Assembly: GCA_016937715.1 (NCBI GenBank)
Contig: JAFGWA010000014.1
Coordinates: 1-50,862, forward strand
Origin: Candidatus Goldiibacteriota bacterium
GTDB lineage: Bacteria > Oederibacteriota > PGYV01
Reading direction: 5' to 3'
DNA: 50,862 nucleotides
Shown here piece after piece: positions 7,456 through 15,777 of this stretch. Positions within the stretch are counted from its first letter, which is position 1; each line of letters begins with the position of its first letter. Position numbers and translations under genes: made by a program. Below the pieces are notes generated by a model that searched no databases, had not been told where the DNA came from, and saw nothing but the letters and a program-made list of their open reading frames with translations.

Positions 7456-8484
7456 ATGTTTCTGGGATTCACGGGACCTAACGCGTCAGGCAAAGGCGAG
7501 GCCATAAAATATCTTGTTGAAAGAAAAAAATTCATAGCCGCTTCGCTGTCCGATATTCTGCGTGACGAAGCCAAATTAAGGGGCAAAGAACCGGTAAGGG
7601 ACAACCTTATTATTATAGGAAATGAATTAAGGAATAATGAAGGCCCCGCGGTTCTTGCCGCAAGGACAATCAAAAAAATAAAAAATTCGCCTCAGGCGGT
7701 TATTGACAGCATTAGAAATGTATATGAAATTGAGGAATTAAGAAAGAACCTTCCCGGCTTTAAATTAATAGGGATAAGCGCTGACGTAAAAACGCGTTTT
7801 GAAAGGTCGCTTAAGCGGGCACGCCCGGGTGATGCCGCCACCATTGAAGACTTTATAAAAAAAGAAGAAAAAGAAAATACCGCGGATGAAAAGGCACAGC
7901 AGCTTTCCCGGTGCTATGATCTGGCGGATATAAAAATAGATAATTCAGGAACCTTTGAACAGCTGACAGGTAAGCTGGATACAATTCTTAAAGAACTTGA
8001 ATATCAGCCGTATTCACGCCCGTCGTGGGATGAGTATTTTATGAAAATGGCGTATCTTGTGGCGGAGCGTTCCACCTGCCTGCGCCACCACGTGGGTGCT
8101 GTTATTGTTAAAAATAATTATGTTGTCAGTACCGGTTATAACGGCGCGGCGGCAGGGGTTAAAGACTGCACGGAACTTGGCTGTCTTCGCGACCAGATGG
8201 GAATTGCGTCAGGAACTAGGCACGAAATCTGCCGCGCGATTCATGCGGAGCAGAATGCCATAATACAGGCCGCGCTTCATGGCGGCGGTACGCAGGGCGC
8301 CACAATTTACTGCACTCATTCGCCTTGTATTATTTGCGCAAAGATGGTTGTTAACGCCAAAATAAAAAGATTCGTGACCGCCAACCATTATCCTGATAAA
8401 AATTATCAGGATCTTTTTGCTGAAGCCGGAATTGAATTCTGCGTGGTAAAAAGGCCGGAGCTCACGATATCTGTGCTTGATTAA
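7456..8484 (+). CDS. P-loop kinase-like domain fused to dCMP/cytidine deaminase domain
   Basis: Residues 1 to about 185 form a P-loop NTPase with Walker [10 protein letters not shown] (7-15), resembling dephospho-CoA or nucleotide kinases. Residues from about 195 on are a zinc-dependent deaminase, with [27 protein letters not shown] (H263, E265) and SPCIIC (C291, C294) giving the zinc ligands and the proton-shuttling Glu. The closest characterised role is dCMP deaminase, which makes dUMP for thymidylate synthesis. The N-terminal domain may be a real kinase or a regulatory domain. The ATG at 7456 has AGGTGG at 7447-7452; the ATG at 7444 overlaps this site. It is coupled to the next gene with one base between stop and start. 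Confidence 0.88.
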   Translation: MFLGFTGPNASGKGEAIKYLVERKKFIAASLSDILRDEAKLRGKEPVRDNLIIIGNELRNNEGPAVLAARTIKKIKNSPQAVIDSIRNVYEIEELRKNLPGFKLIGISADVKTRFERSLKRARPGDAATIEDFIKKEEKENTADEKAQQLSRCYDLADIKIDNSGTFEQLTGKLDTILKELEYQPYSRPSWDEYFMKMAYLVAERSTCLRHHVGAVIVKNNYVVSTGYNGAAAGVKDCTELGCLRDQMGIASGTRHEICRAIHAEQNAIIQAALHGGGTQGATIYCTHSPCIICAKMVVNAKIKRFVTANHYPDKNYQDLFAEAGIEFCVVKRPELTISVLD

Positions 8485-8485
8485 A

Positions 8486-9235
8486 ATGCGCAGGGTAATA
8501 ATTCTTTTTTCCCTCATAGCGGCAGCTTTTACGGCTGTTTACGCGTCTAATTTTGACTTCCTTAAGGAATTTTTAGAGGAAGGCGACACCCATGTGATAT
8601 ATGTCAATAAACCGGAGAAAAAGCTTTATCTGCTTTCTTCCGCGCTTGAAGTGATGCTTGTTTATGATATAGCGTCCGGTTCGGGCGGCGGCGACAAAGT
8701 ATATCAGAAAGACATGTGCACTCCGGCGGGCGAGTACAGAATAACAGAAATATACACGTTAATGGAACCATGGCAGCTTGTGCTTGCGGAAGAACGGTTA
8801 AAAGACGCAGTGATGCGCAACGAAGATACAGGTGAAATTAAGCAAAAGGTAAAGCAGCTGCGGGATAATTTTAATCAGGGCAGAAATAACCTGACTTCTT
8901 TAAATAAAACATATTACAGGGCAAAAGACGGATATACACGGTATGGGACAACACAGGACCTTGGCATTAATTCTTACGGCCCGGTTTTTATGAGGCTTGA
9001 TTTTCCCAACGCGAAAGATTATAAAAAGTACAGAAAGGCCGTCCGTGAAGGGCGCGTGCCGAAAAACGAAGACGGGACATACGCGGAAATTGGCGGTGGT
9101 ATTGCGATACACGGAACAAATGACCCGGTATCCATAGGTCATGACGCTTCTCAGGGCTGCGTGCGGATGCGTAATTCAGATGTTATAGAGTTGTCAATGT
9201 ATGTGAAAGAAGGGATGAGGGTTGTTATTAGATAG
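8486..9235 (+). CDS. Secreted L,D-transpeptidase (YkuD domain)
   Basis: A signal peptide ([20 protein letters not shown]) is followed by a YkuD domain starting [17 protein letters not shown]. The active site is seen as IAIHGTND (H209) and SQGCVRM (C225), the His and Cys of L,D-transpeptidases that form 3-3 peptidoglycan cross-links or attach proteins to the wall. The 249-residue protein has about 80 residues between the first strand and the active site that include a charged helix. The ATG at 8486 lies just after the deaminase stop, which suggests translational coupling; an in-frame TTG three codons earlier overlaps the upstream gene. Confidence 0.92.
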   Translation: MRRVIILFSLIAAAFTAVYASNFDFLKEFLEEGDTHVIYVNKPEKKLYLLSSALEVMLVYDIASGSGGGDKVYQKDMCTPAGEYRITEIYTLMEPWQLVLAEERLKDAVMRNEDTGEIKQKVKQLRDNFNQGRNNLTSLNKTYYRAKDGYTRYGTTQDLGINSYGPVFMRLDFPNAKDYKKYRKAVREGRVPKNEDGTYAEIGGGIAIHGTNDPVSIGHDASQGCVRMRNSDVIELSMYVKEGMRVVIR

Positions 9236-9290
9236 GAAGCTTGGATGCTTGGATGCTTGGATGCTTGGATGCTTGGATGCTTGGAAAAAC
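9236..9290. repeat. Tandem GCTTGGAT octamer repeat
   Basis: About five uninterrupted copies of the 8-base unit GCTTGGAT follow the transpeptidase stop. The same unit occurs at 23210-23345 and 46684-46720. Confidence 0.9.
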
Positions 9291-9297
9291 GGAAGGT

Positions 9298-9524
9298 CAG
9301 ACGGTTTGGTAGGCGCACCCTTTTAGGGTGCGGTTGGAGCGAGCTTGCGAGCGGAAATCCCCCCGCTGAAGCGAGTTTACGAGCGTAAGCAGGCGGGGAC
9401 TGGTTTTAATAAGAACTAATTAAGCATAAAGCAGATAAGCAGAAGCGAAAAGGCAGCAGAAAGACACTTGGCAGCACGGATGCACGGAAGGTTTGGTAGA
9501 CGCGGGTCTTTAGCCCGCGGCAGT
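9298..9524. repeat. Two related GGTTTGGTAG hairpin repeats and a GC-rich inverted repeat
   Basis: GGTTTGGTAGGCGCACCC-TTTTA-GGGTGCG (from 9305) and GGTTTGGTAGACGCGGGT-CTTTA-GCCCGC (from 9490) share the same leader and a hairpin in the same place, but with different stem bases. Between them, CCCCGCT and AGCGGGG-like arms (9360-9400) enclose CGAG-rich repeats. The 356-base gap has no convincing gene. Confidence 0.65.
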
Positions 9525-9591
9525 TAAATAGAAGAGCAGAAAGAAAAATTGAAAGCCAGAAATAATACTAATATCGCACGGAGGAATTGAA

Positions 9592-10575
9592 ATGGCAAAG
9601 ATTGTTAAATTATCGGCAAAGGATAAAGAACTGTCGGAAAAGATTCAAACGGTTTTTGATGAAACTGAAAAAGTAATTGTTGGGCAAAAGCACATGGTGC
9701 GATGCCTTATAACAGGACTTTTATGCAGGGGCCACATATTGCTTGAAGGCGTACCCGGCCTTGCAAAGACACTTGCGGTAAAGACCCTTTCCGCGACTAT
9801 TCAGGCGTCGTTTTCACGCATTCAGTTTACCCCGGATTTATTGCCTGCTGATTTAACCGGAACAAGAATTTATAACGCGAAGACAGGAGAATTTTCGGTT
9901 TCGCAGGGGCCGATATTTGCCAATATTATACTGGCTGACGAAATTAACAGGGCGCCTGCCAAAGTGCAGTCCGCGCTTTTAGAAGCCATGCAGGAAAAAC
10001 AGGTAACGATAGGAGATAAGACTTTTAAACTTGAAGAACCTTTTGTGGTAATGGCCACGCAGAATCCCATAGAGACAGAAGGGACATATCCGCTGCCTGA
10101 AGCGCAGGTGGACAGATTTCTTATGAAGGCTGTTGTAGGGTATCCCACAAGGGAAGAAGAAAAAGAAATACTTACAAGGATGACCGCGGGCGAAGAGGTA
10201 AAAACCGGCAGGATATTAAAACCAAAGGATATTCTTGATATGAGGGCGTCAGTTGATTCTGTTTTTGTGGATGAAAGTATTAAGGATTATGTCACAGATA
10301 TAGTATTTGCCACACGCAATCCCGAAGAACACAAACTGAAACTTTCCCACCTTATAGAATACGGCTGTTCGCCAAGGGCTTCCATAAGCCTTATCCTGTG
10401 CGCCAAAGCCCTGGCTTTTATGGATGGCAGGGGCTATGTCTCTCCGGATGACATAAAAGAGTGCGCGTATGACGTATTAAGGCACAGAATAATCCTGTCT
10501 TACGAAGCGGAAGCGGAAGAAATAAAACCTGACGATGTTATAGCGCAGATAATCAACAAAATAAAAGTACCGTAA
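9592..10575 (+). CDS. MoxR-family AAA+ ATPase
   Basis: A cytoplasmic AAA+ chaperone-like ATPase of 327 residues. Walker A is GVPGLAKT (53-60). Walker B and the following region read ILADEINRAPAKVQSALLEAMQEKQVTIG, diagnostic of MoxR proteins. Sensor 1 (ATQNPIETEGTYPLPEAQVDRF) and a lid domain (GCSPRASISLILCAKALAF) complete the domain. MoxR proteins help mature von Willebrand A domain partners, and here the gene leads a DUF58-BatA-BatB cluster on the same strand. The ribosome site is GGAGG, 7 bases before the ATG. The upstream gap is a repeat-rich spacer and I see no clear promoter in it. Confidence 0.95.
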   Translation: MAKIVKLSAKDKELSEKIQTVFDETEKVIVGQKHMVRCLITGLLCRGHILLEGVPGLAKTLAVKTLSATIQASFSRIQFTPDLLPADLTGTRIYNAKTGEFSVSQGPIFANIILADEINRAPAKVQSALLEAMQEKQVTIGDKTFKLEEPFVVMATQNPIETEGTYPLPEAQVDRFLMKAVVGYPTREEEKEILTRMTAGEEVKTGRILKPKDILDMRASVDSVFVDESIKDYVTDIVFATRNPEEHKLKLSHLIEYGCSPRASISLILCAKALAFMDGRGYVSPDDIKECAYDVLRHRIILSYEAEAEEIKPDDVIAQIINKIKVP

Positions 10576-10599
10576 TATAAACGGTATACGGGCATACAG

Positions 10600-11481
10600 A
10601 TGATTTCAAAAGATATCCTGAAACGAATAAAAAAAATAGAGATTACCGCGAAGCACCTTGTAAACACGGAGCTTCAGGGCGAATACCTTTCGTCGTTCAA
10701 GGGGCGCGGCATAGAATTCACAGAGGTCAGGGAGTATAATCCCGGCGATGACGTCAGGGTAATTGACTGGAATGTCACCGCCAGGATGAATATGCCCTAT
10801 ATCAAAACATTTATTGAAGAGCGCGAAATGCAGGTGGTCTTTGCCGCGGATTTAAGCGGCTCTTTAAATTTTGGCACCAGGCAGACCTTAAAAAGCGGGC
10901 TGATGCTTGATTTTACCGCGGCGCTTGCTTTTGCCGCGGCGATAAACAGCGACAGGGTGGGGCTTATGGGTTTTACTTCTGTTCCTGAAAAATATATTCC
11001 GCCAAAAAAGGGAAAAAAACACGTCTTAAGGATTCTGCGCGAAATTGTCTACCACGAAACAAAAAACAAAGGAACTGATATAGGCGCTGCAATTACGTAC
11101 CTGGCGCACGCCTTAAAAAAGAAAAGTACGGTATTTATAGTTTCTGATTTTATTGATGAAAAAGACATATCGGAACCGCTTAAGATACTCTCGCACAGGC
11201 ATGAAGTTATTGCCGCGGTACTGCGCGACCCTGCTGAATATGAAGTCCCGGATATGGGCATAGTGCCTTTTTTTGATCCGGAAACAGGGGAGACTCAGTG
11301 GGTGGATACTTCCGGCAGCGGAGGAAAAGAGAAGGCCTTAAAACTTCAGAAAGCAAAAGATGATAAATTATTCAAGCTGTTTCGGTCCACGGGGGTTGAT
11401 TATATTAAACTTGAATGCGGCGGTTCTTATCTTAAGGAAATAGTCTCCTTTTTCAAAAAACGCGAAAGGAGATTAAGATGA
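10600..11481 (+). CDS. DUF58 protein of the MoxR-Bat cluster
   Basis: The 293-residue protein has the DUF58 signature GRGIEFTEVREYNPGDDVRVIDW, with VTARMN and IKTFIEEREM next to it. A degenerate von Willebrand A-like fold follows, with DLSGSL in place of the metal site DxSxS. Proteins of this family sit between moxR and bat genes in many phyla and are thought to be a substrate or partner of the MoxR ATPase, but their biochemical role is unknown. It follows moxR by 24 bases and overlaps batA by 4 (ATGA), showing one transcript. It has no membrane segment of its own. Confidence 0.93.
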   Translation: MISKDILKRIKKIEITAKHLVNTELQGEYLSSFKGRGIEFTEVREYNPGDDVRVIDWNVTARMNMPYIKTFIEEREMQVVFAADLSGSLNFGTRQTLKSGLMLDFTAALAFAAAINSDRVGLMGFTSVPEKYIPPKKGKKHVLRILREIVYHETKNKGTDIGAAITYLAHALKKKSTVFIVSDFIDEKDISEPLKILSHRHEVIAAVLRDPAEYEVPDMGIVPFFDPETGETQWVDTSGSGGKEKALKLQKAKDDKLFKLFRSTGVDYIKLECGGSYLKEIVSFFKKRERRLR

Positions 11482-12476
11482 GGTTTGAAAACGAAAATCT
11501 GTTTCTGGCAGCGGGGATAATGGCGGCTGTATTCATATTATCTCTGGTGCTTAGGATAATATTCAGGGGTAAAGTTGTCCATTCCAATATAAAAGGGATA
11601 AGCAGGGGGAAAACAACCGCGCCGTTTGTTGTGTACCTTCCGGATATCTTAAAATTAGCCGCTGTAATACTGCTTATAATAGCGCTGCTGCGGCCGCAGT
11701 CGGTGAAAAAAGAGACGGAAGAGGTAATAAAAGGCATTGATATAATCGCGGTGCTGGACGTTTCCGGAAGCATGCAGGCGGATGATTTAAAACCAAACAG
11801 GCTTGAAGCGGCAAAAAAAGTAATAAATGATTTTGTGTCGGGTTTAAAAAATGACAGGGTGGGTATGGTGGTTTTTGCCGGCAAAAGTTTCACCCAATGC
11901 CCGCTGACAAATGATTATGAAATTATCCGTACTTTTATAGAGCAGATAAATTTTGAAACGGTAAAGATAGACGGCACAGCGGTGGGCGAGGCCATATTAA
12001 ACGGCGTAAACAGGCTTGAAAGTTCCGGCGCTTCCAAGGTAATGATAGTGACAACGGACGGAAGAAGCAACAGGGGAATAATGCCTGAAGAAGCGGCAAA
12101 GATTGCCGCATATAAGGGAATAAAAATATATACGATAGGAATAGGAAAAAAAGGCGGCGCGCAGGCGTATGGTTTTGATATTTACGGAAACCGCAGGCCT
12201 TATGTTGACAATTACGGCAGGCCTGTAATGTATGAAGAACCGGACGAGGAATCTTTGGGACGCGTGGCCGCTGTGACAGGCGGAAGATATTTCAGGGCAA
12301 CCGATAACAATGCCCTGCAGAAAATATATGACACTATAGCGCAGCTTGAAAAACAGGAAATTAAGGTAAAAAATTATGAAAAGCACGAAGACAAGTTTTA
12401 CGCGTTTTTAATAGCAGGCGTTATTTTGCTTCTTCTGGCGCTTCTGCTTGAAGCGGTTAAATTATTAAGGATTTGA
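11478..12476 (+). CDS. batA: BatA-like von Willebrand A domain membrane protein
   Basis: Two N-terminal membrane helices (about residues 8-27 and 58-76) precede a von Willebrand A domain with an intact metal-ion site: DVSGSM (D94, S96, S98), the TA(VG) Thr loop, and TTDGRSNRG. A final helix lies near residues 308-328. This is the BatA layout, with the A domain facing the periplasm between helices. Bat proteins are linked to stress tolerance and envelope functions in Bacteroides and spirochetes. It shares four bases with DUF58 and is followed by its paralogue batB. Confidence 0.9.
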   Translation: MRFENENLFLAAGIMAAVFILSLVLRIIFRGKVVHSNIKGISRGKTTAPFVVYLPDILKLAAVILLIIALLRPQSVKKETEEVIKGIDIIAVLDVSGSMQADDLKPNRLEAAKKVINDFVSGLKNDRVGMVVFAGKSFTQCPLTNDYEIIRTFIEQINFETVKIDGTAVGEAILNGVNRLESSGASKVMIVTTDGRSNRGIMPEEAAKIAAYKGIKIYTIGIGKKGGAQAYGFDIYGNRRPYVDNYGRPVMYEEPDEESLGRVAAVTGGRYFRATDNNALQKIYDTIAQLEKQEIKVKNYEKHEDKFYAFLIAGVILLLLALLLEAVKLLRI

Positions 12477-12484
12477 TTTAGAAA

Positions 12485-12525
12485 GTTTTTGCAGGGGGAC
12501 GTGCTCCCTTGCGACCCGCAAAAAT
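12485..12525 (+). other. Hairpin between batA and batB
   Basis: TTTTTGC (12486-12492) pairs with GCAAAAA (12518-12524), and GGGA pairs with TCCC inside. The stem is followed by an AT-rich stretch and then the batB ribosome site. It could be an mRNA-processing or partial attenuation hairpin that tunes batB relative to batA. Confidence 0.5.
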
Positions 12526-12543
12526 ATTTTTAAGGAGTTAATT

Positions 12544-13566
12544 TTGAACTTAGGAAATGAGAAGGCATTATTAATTTTAATAGCTGTGGTGCCGCTGTGC
12601 GCTTACCTTGGATACAGGGTATTCAGAATACTGCGTAATATGTATGGATTTGCCGACAAAAATACGGCGGCTAATATTATGACGCCGGTAGATTACAGGC
12701 TGGCGGCGGCAAAATATGTTTTTCTTTTTGCCGCGCTGGCGCTTATAATTATTGCCCTTGCACGTCCGCAGGGAAAACCCATTCCGTTTGTTAATGAAAC
12801 GTCCGGTATTGATATAATGATTGCCATGGATGTCTCTTCAAGCATGGGCGCGGTTGACATACAGCCCAACAGGATGGAAGTTGTAAAAAAAGGGCTTCGT
12901 GATTTTATAAACAGCCTTGCGGGAGACAGGGTGGGAATGATGACTTTTGCGGGCGTGGATTTTATGCAGTGCCCGCTGACGCTGGATTACGAAACTCTAA
13001 ATCTAATTATAGACGGGCTTTATCCGGGAATGCTGGCAAAAGACGGCACCGCACTGGATACATCCATCCGCAGTTCTGTTGACCGCCTGCAGTCAAAGGG
13101 AGGAAAGTCCAAGATACTGATTCTTATTACTGACGGCGAAAATACTGAAGGCGGCGACCCGATAGCGGCGGCAAAGTATGCGGCTGAAAAGGGCATACGG
13201 ATATACGCCGTGGGCGTGGGTACAAAAGAGGGCGGAAAAATCCCGGAAGGGCGCGACGCGTGGGGCAGGGTTTATAATAAAATATACAAAGGGCAGGAAG
13301 TAATATCCAGGCTTGATGATAAAGAACTGCGCCAGATAGCGGGAATTACCGAAGGCAGGTTTTACAGGATAACGGACGCCGGCGCGTTTAGAAAGATTAA
13401 GGATGATACGTATTTAATGGAAAAGAATAAAAGTAAAAAAGAACAGATAAAGTATGAAGAGAATTATACAATTTTTCTCCTGTGGGGGTTGATTCTGTTA
13501 ATTCTTCATTACGCCCTGCCGGTAAGGATAATGCGGAGCCCAAAGAGAATAACCAATAAGATATAA
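12544..13566 (+). CDS. batB: BatB-like von Willebrand A domain membrane protein
   Basis: This is a paralogue of the gene just upstream: two N-terminal helices, a von Willebrand A domain with DVSSSM (D96, S98, S100), the KDGTALDTSI loop and ITDGENTEGG, then one C-terminal helix near residue 318. The 340 residues are normal for BatB. The start is a TTG with AAGGAG six bases before it. No batC, batD or batE homologue follows directly, although the small TPR-like protein at 13762 may play a BatC/E-like part. It belongs to the moxR transcript or to a 3' segment of it set off by the hairpin upstream. Confidence 0.9.
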   Translation: MNLGNEKALLILIAVVPLCAYLGYRVFRILRNMYGFADKNTAANIMTPVDYRLAAAKYVFLFAALALIIIALARPQGKPIPFVNETSGIDIMIAMDVSSSMGAVDIQPNRMEVVKKGLRDFINSLAGDRVGMMTFAGVDFMQCPLTLDYETLNLIIDGLYPGMLAKDGTALDTSIRSSVDRLQSKGGKSKILILITDGENTEGGDPIAAAKYAAEKGIRIYAVGVGTKEGGKIPEGRDAWGRVYNKIYKGQEVISRLDDKELRQIAGITEGRFYRITDAGAFRKIKDDTYLMEKNKSKKEQIKYEENYTIFLLWGLILLILHYALPVRIMRSPKRITNKI

Positions 13567-13708
13567 AAAATAAAATAGGATATAGAACGTTATTTTTGAG
13601 TTGTAGTCTAAACTTCTTGACTTAATTTTCAACCAAATTAAAGTGAGTATTTATTTGTGCGTGTCTTGGAAGTCATTCTATTTTGTGGCTATAGCCGTTA
13701 AAATAAAC
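13567..13708. other. AT-rich spacer, no feature recognised
   Basis: The spacer marks a shift to AT-richer sequence that lasts to about 15.8 kb. No coding frame or strong hairpin was seen. Confidence 0.5.
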
Positions 13709-13738
13709 TTGACAAAACGACACGGGAAAAGTTATATT
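13709..13738 (+). promoter_or_regulatory. Strong sigma70-type promoter
   Basis: TTGACA (13709-13714) and TATATT (13733-13738) are spaced by 18 bases, 24 bases before the start of the small TPR-like gene. Confidence 0.85.
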
Positions 13739-13761
13739 ATTAAAAAAATTGGAGGGTTTCA

Positions 13762-14145
13762 ATGAAAAAATTTATCTTTGCTTTATTATTTGTTGTTTTT
13801 GTTGTTGGCATTATATTTGCTGAATACAATGTAAATGTAAAAAATGGGGATGAGGCTTACGCGAATAAGGATTATGAAATAGCTCTGGGATTTTATAAAA
13901 GAGCATACGCGGAAAAACCCAATCAGGATCTTAAAGTGTTAATTCAGGCAATTGAAAAGAAAATTGTATCAACTTCCGTTGACGAAGTTAAACCGGCGGT
14001 TAATAGTTTAACTGTATCTTCAGAACCTGCTACGAAAGTTGTTTATGTTGAGAAAGAAGAAAAAAAAGACAACACTGTTTTGGCAACGTGTGGAACGATA
14101 GCGTTAGTAGCTTTAGCTGTAATAGGAGTTCTGGTTTTAATATAA
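13762..14145 (+). CDS. Small exported TPR-like protein with C-terminal membrane helix
   Basis: The 127 residues comprise a signal peptide (MKKFIFALLFVVFVVGIIFA) and one or two TPR-type helices with the consensus GDEAYANKDYEIALGFYKRAYAEKP. A linker follows, then a C-terminal helix of about 20 residues (TIALVALAVIGVLVLI). It has its own promoter and a GGAGG site. The position after batA-batB recalls TPR proteins BatC/BatE of Bat operons, but the protein is far shorter, so the link is only suggested. It likely anchors in the inner membrane with the TPR outside. Confidence 0.7.
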   Translation: MKKFIFALLFVVFVVGIIFAEYNVNVKNGDEAYANKDYEIALGFYKRAYAEKPNQDLKVLIQAIEKKIVSTSVDEVKPAVNSLTVSSEPATKVVYVEKEEKKDNTVLATCGTIALVALAVIGVLVLI

Positions 14146-14166
14146 AATAGCGGTGGTAAATATCGA

Positions 14167-14718
14167 TTGTTAAAAGTAACAGTTTGTACGTTTTGGTTCG
14201 TTTTTTTAGTGATAGAAATTATTTTATTTTTTAAAAATAGAAATAAAGCAAGATATCGCATGAATAATAAATTCATCATTTTAAGTATGATATATTCTGC
14301 CGTGGTGGCTGTTTTTATTATATATATAATTTATAACCAAAATCTTCAATTTCTATATAAAAGCACGGCTTTGAACGGTTATATTTTCAAACTTACCGGG
14401 TTAGTATTAGTTTGTTTGGGTCTGTTTATTGCCATATACACAAGATTATATATGGCCGGGAACTGGTCTCCTTCGATATTGCCAAATGGAAACCACGAAT
14501 TAATAACAAAGGGACCCTATGCCTTTTTGCGGCATCCATTATATTTTGGCGTTATTATTGCATTGGCGGGGAATGCAGTAATATTTGCCGGTCACTGGAT
14601 TCTAATTTTATTTGTTGCTTTCATTTTCTTGTTAATAAAAATACGCGAAGAAGAAAAATATCTTAAGGAAAAGTATGGATTGCTCTATCAGCAATATGCA
14701 AAAAAGGTAATCATATGA
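14167..14718 (+). CDS. Isoprenylcysteine carboxyl methyltransferase-like membrane protein
   Basis: The 183-residue protein has about five membrane helices. The family signature is near the C-terminus: GPYAFLRHPLYFGVII, then REEEKYLKEKYGLLYQQYAKK, the SAM-binding and active-site region of the ICMT/phospholipid methyltransferase superfamily. Bacterial members methylate lipids or small hydrophobic substrates; the true substrate is unknown. The start is a TTG with only a distant GGTGG, so the exact N-terminus is uncertain, but the first helix begins right after it. Its last bases overlap the next gene (ATGA), so the two are cotranslated. Confidence 0.85.
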   Translation: MLKVTVCTFWFVFLVIEIILFFKNRNKARYRMNNKFIILSMIYSAVVAVFIIYIIYNQNLQFLYKSTALNGYIFKLTGLVLVCLGLFIAIYTRLYMAGNWSPSILPNGNHELITKGPYAFLRHPLYFGVIIALAGNAVIFAGHWILILFVAFIFLLIKIREEEKYLKEKYGLLYQQYAKKVII

Positions 14719-15260
14719 AAAAACAGAAATACTGCGTTTTGTTATTTATTCTTATTTTTTGTAATGTGTTAAAAGCTGATATCTCGATTGATGCTGTGAA
14801 TTATTATCAGCGTTATTTAAGCCCGTTGCTGCCTTTTTCCTGTATATATCATCCTACTTGTTCGTCTTTTATGAAAGAGGCGGTTGGTAATTACGGATTT
14901 CAGGGTTTATTAATGGGTGTAAACAGGCTGCAGCGTTGTAACTTATGGGCTGATATTAGCGATCATACAGATAAGCCGGATGACCATTTAATATTTGAAT
15001 ATGCAGGACAAAAAGATCAGTTTGTTAATACAATTGTGCCGACTGCTATGTCTGTGTTATTACCGGGGATGGGTTTTGTTTATCACGGGAAAATATCAGA
15101 GGGTATATTTGCATTTCTTTCTACGGCTGGATTTGCGGCGCTTACTTATGAATGTATATCCAAGAAAGCTTGGGGTTCCGGCGTTGTTATGGGCAGTTTT
15201 TGCCTTTTATTTTATAGCGCAAATATATATGGGACTTTAGAAGTAAGTTCAAAAAAATAA
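14715..15260 (+). CDS. YidD-like domain with signal peptide and C-terminal membrane helices
   Basis: After an N-terminal signal sequence (MKKQKYCVLLFILIFCNVLKA), residues 25-80 carry the YidD/DUF37 pattern: AVNYYQRYLSPLLPFSC, HPTCSSFMKEAVGNYG, GVNRLQRC. YidD helps the YidC/Sec insertase place membrane proteins and is normally a stand-alone protein of 70-100 residues. Here the domain is followed by about 80 extra residues with two helices and the TM2-like turn LLPGMGFVYHGKISEGIFAF. That makes an exported or membrane-anchored fusion rather than the peripheral cytoplasmic form. The gene overlaps the methyltransferase by four bases. Confidence 0.75.
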   Translation: MKKQKYCVLLFILIFCNVLKADISIDAVNYYQRYLSPLLPFSCIYHPTCSSFMKEAVGNYGFQGLLMGVNRLQRCNLWADISDHTDKPDDHLIFEYAGQKDQFVNTIVPTAMSVLLPGMGFVYHGKISEGIFAFLSTAGFAALTYECISKKAWGSGVVMGSFCLLFYSANIYGTLEVSSKK

Positions 15261-15396
15261 AGTAATAATTATTGAGTTGAAATTTTTATTAGTTATAAGA
15301 AAGGCAGATAGATCAAATTTTTCATACGTGGACTTTAATAACAATAATCTAAGACGTACTGATTGTCAGTTATCATAAGATAATAAATATTACATG

Positions 15397-15425
15397 TTGC
15401 AAGTTATCTTAAAGTTTTATATAAT
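15397..15425 (+). promoter_or_regulatory. Promoter of the toxin-antitoxin pair
   Basis: TTGCAA (15397-15402) and TATAAT (15420-15425) are spaced by 17 bases. Transcription would begin near 15432, so a start codon at 15438 would be almost leaderless. Confidence 0.8.
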
Positions 15426-15437
15426 TGAGGTGCAGGG

Positions 15438-15758
15438 GTGGGGATTTCGGAGGGGACGTTGGAATTAATCCGCGAACTGGCAAAATCGCAGGATTTTACC
15501 ATTGCTGACAGGCTTAAAAATACAGAGACTTTTGACCGTTTGAATTTTATTCCGCCGTTTATAAATGACATATCTGAAGTCATAAGCGCTTTAAAAGTTG
15601 AAGAGTATTCAAAAGGCCCTGAAAATGATGATGGAGGGTATGAAGGGGAAATCTATACTTTCAGGAAAATAGTTCAGGGGATTAATGTTTATATAAAAAT
15701 AAGATTTCTGGAAGATGACGGGATGACGTATATGACAGTTATTTCATTTCATAATTGA
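15438..15758 (+). CDS. MqsR-like toxin (RelE-fold) of a toxin-antitoxin pair
   Basis: The C-terminal half (EIYTFRKIVQGINVYIKIRFLE... VISFHN) has the strand pattern of MqsR and related RelE-fold mRNA interferases, which end in a 'YIKI..... ISFH' motif. A position just upstream of a zinc-ribbon/HTH antitoxin supports this. The frame opens with GTG at 15438 (GAGG upstream), giving 106 residues. However, the promoter places transcription start near 15432, and a TTG at 15459 behind GGAGGGG would give a 99-residue protein, close to MqsR's 98. The toxin is encoded first, as in mqsRA. The gap to the antitoxin is 19 bases. Activity is inferred, not shown. Confidence 0.72.
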   Translation: MGISEGTLELIRELAKSQDFTIADRLKNTETFDRLNFIPPFINDISEVISALKVEEYSKGPENDDGGYEGEIYTFRKIVQGINVYIKIRFLEDDGMTYMTVISFHN

Positions 15759-15777
15759 TAAAGAATAAGAGGGTGCT

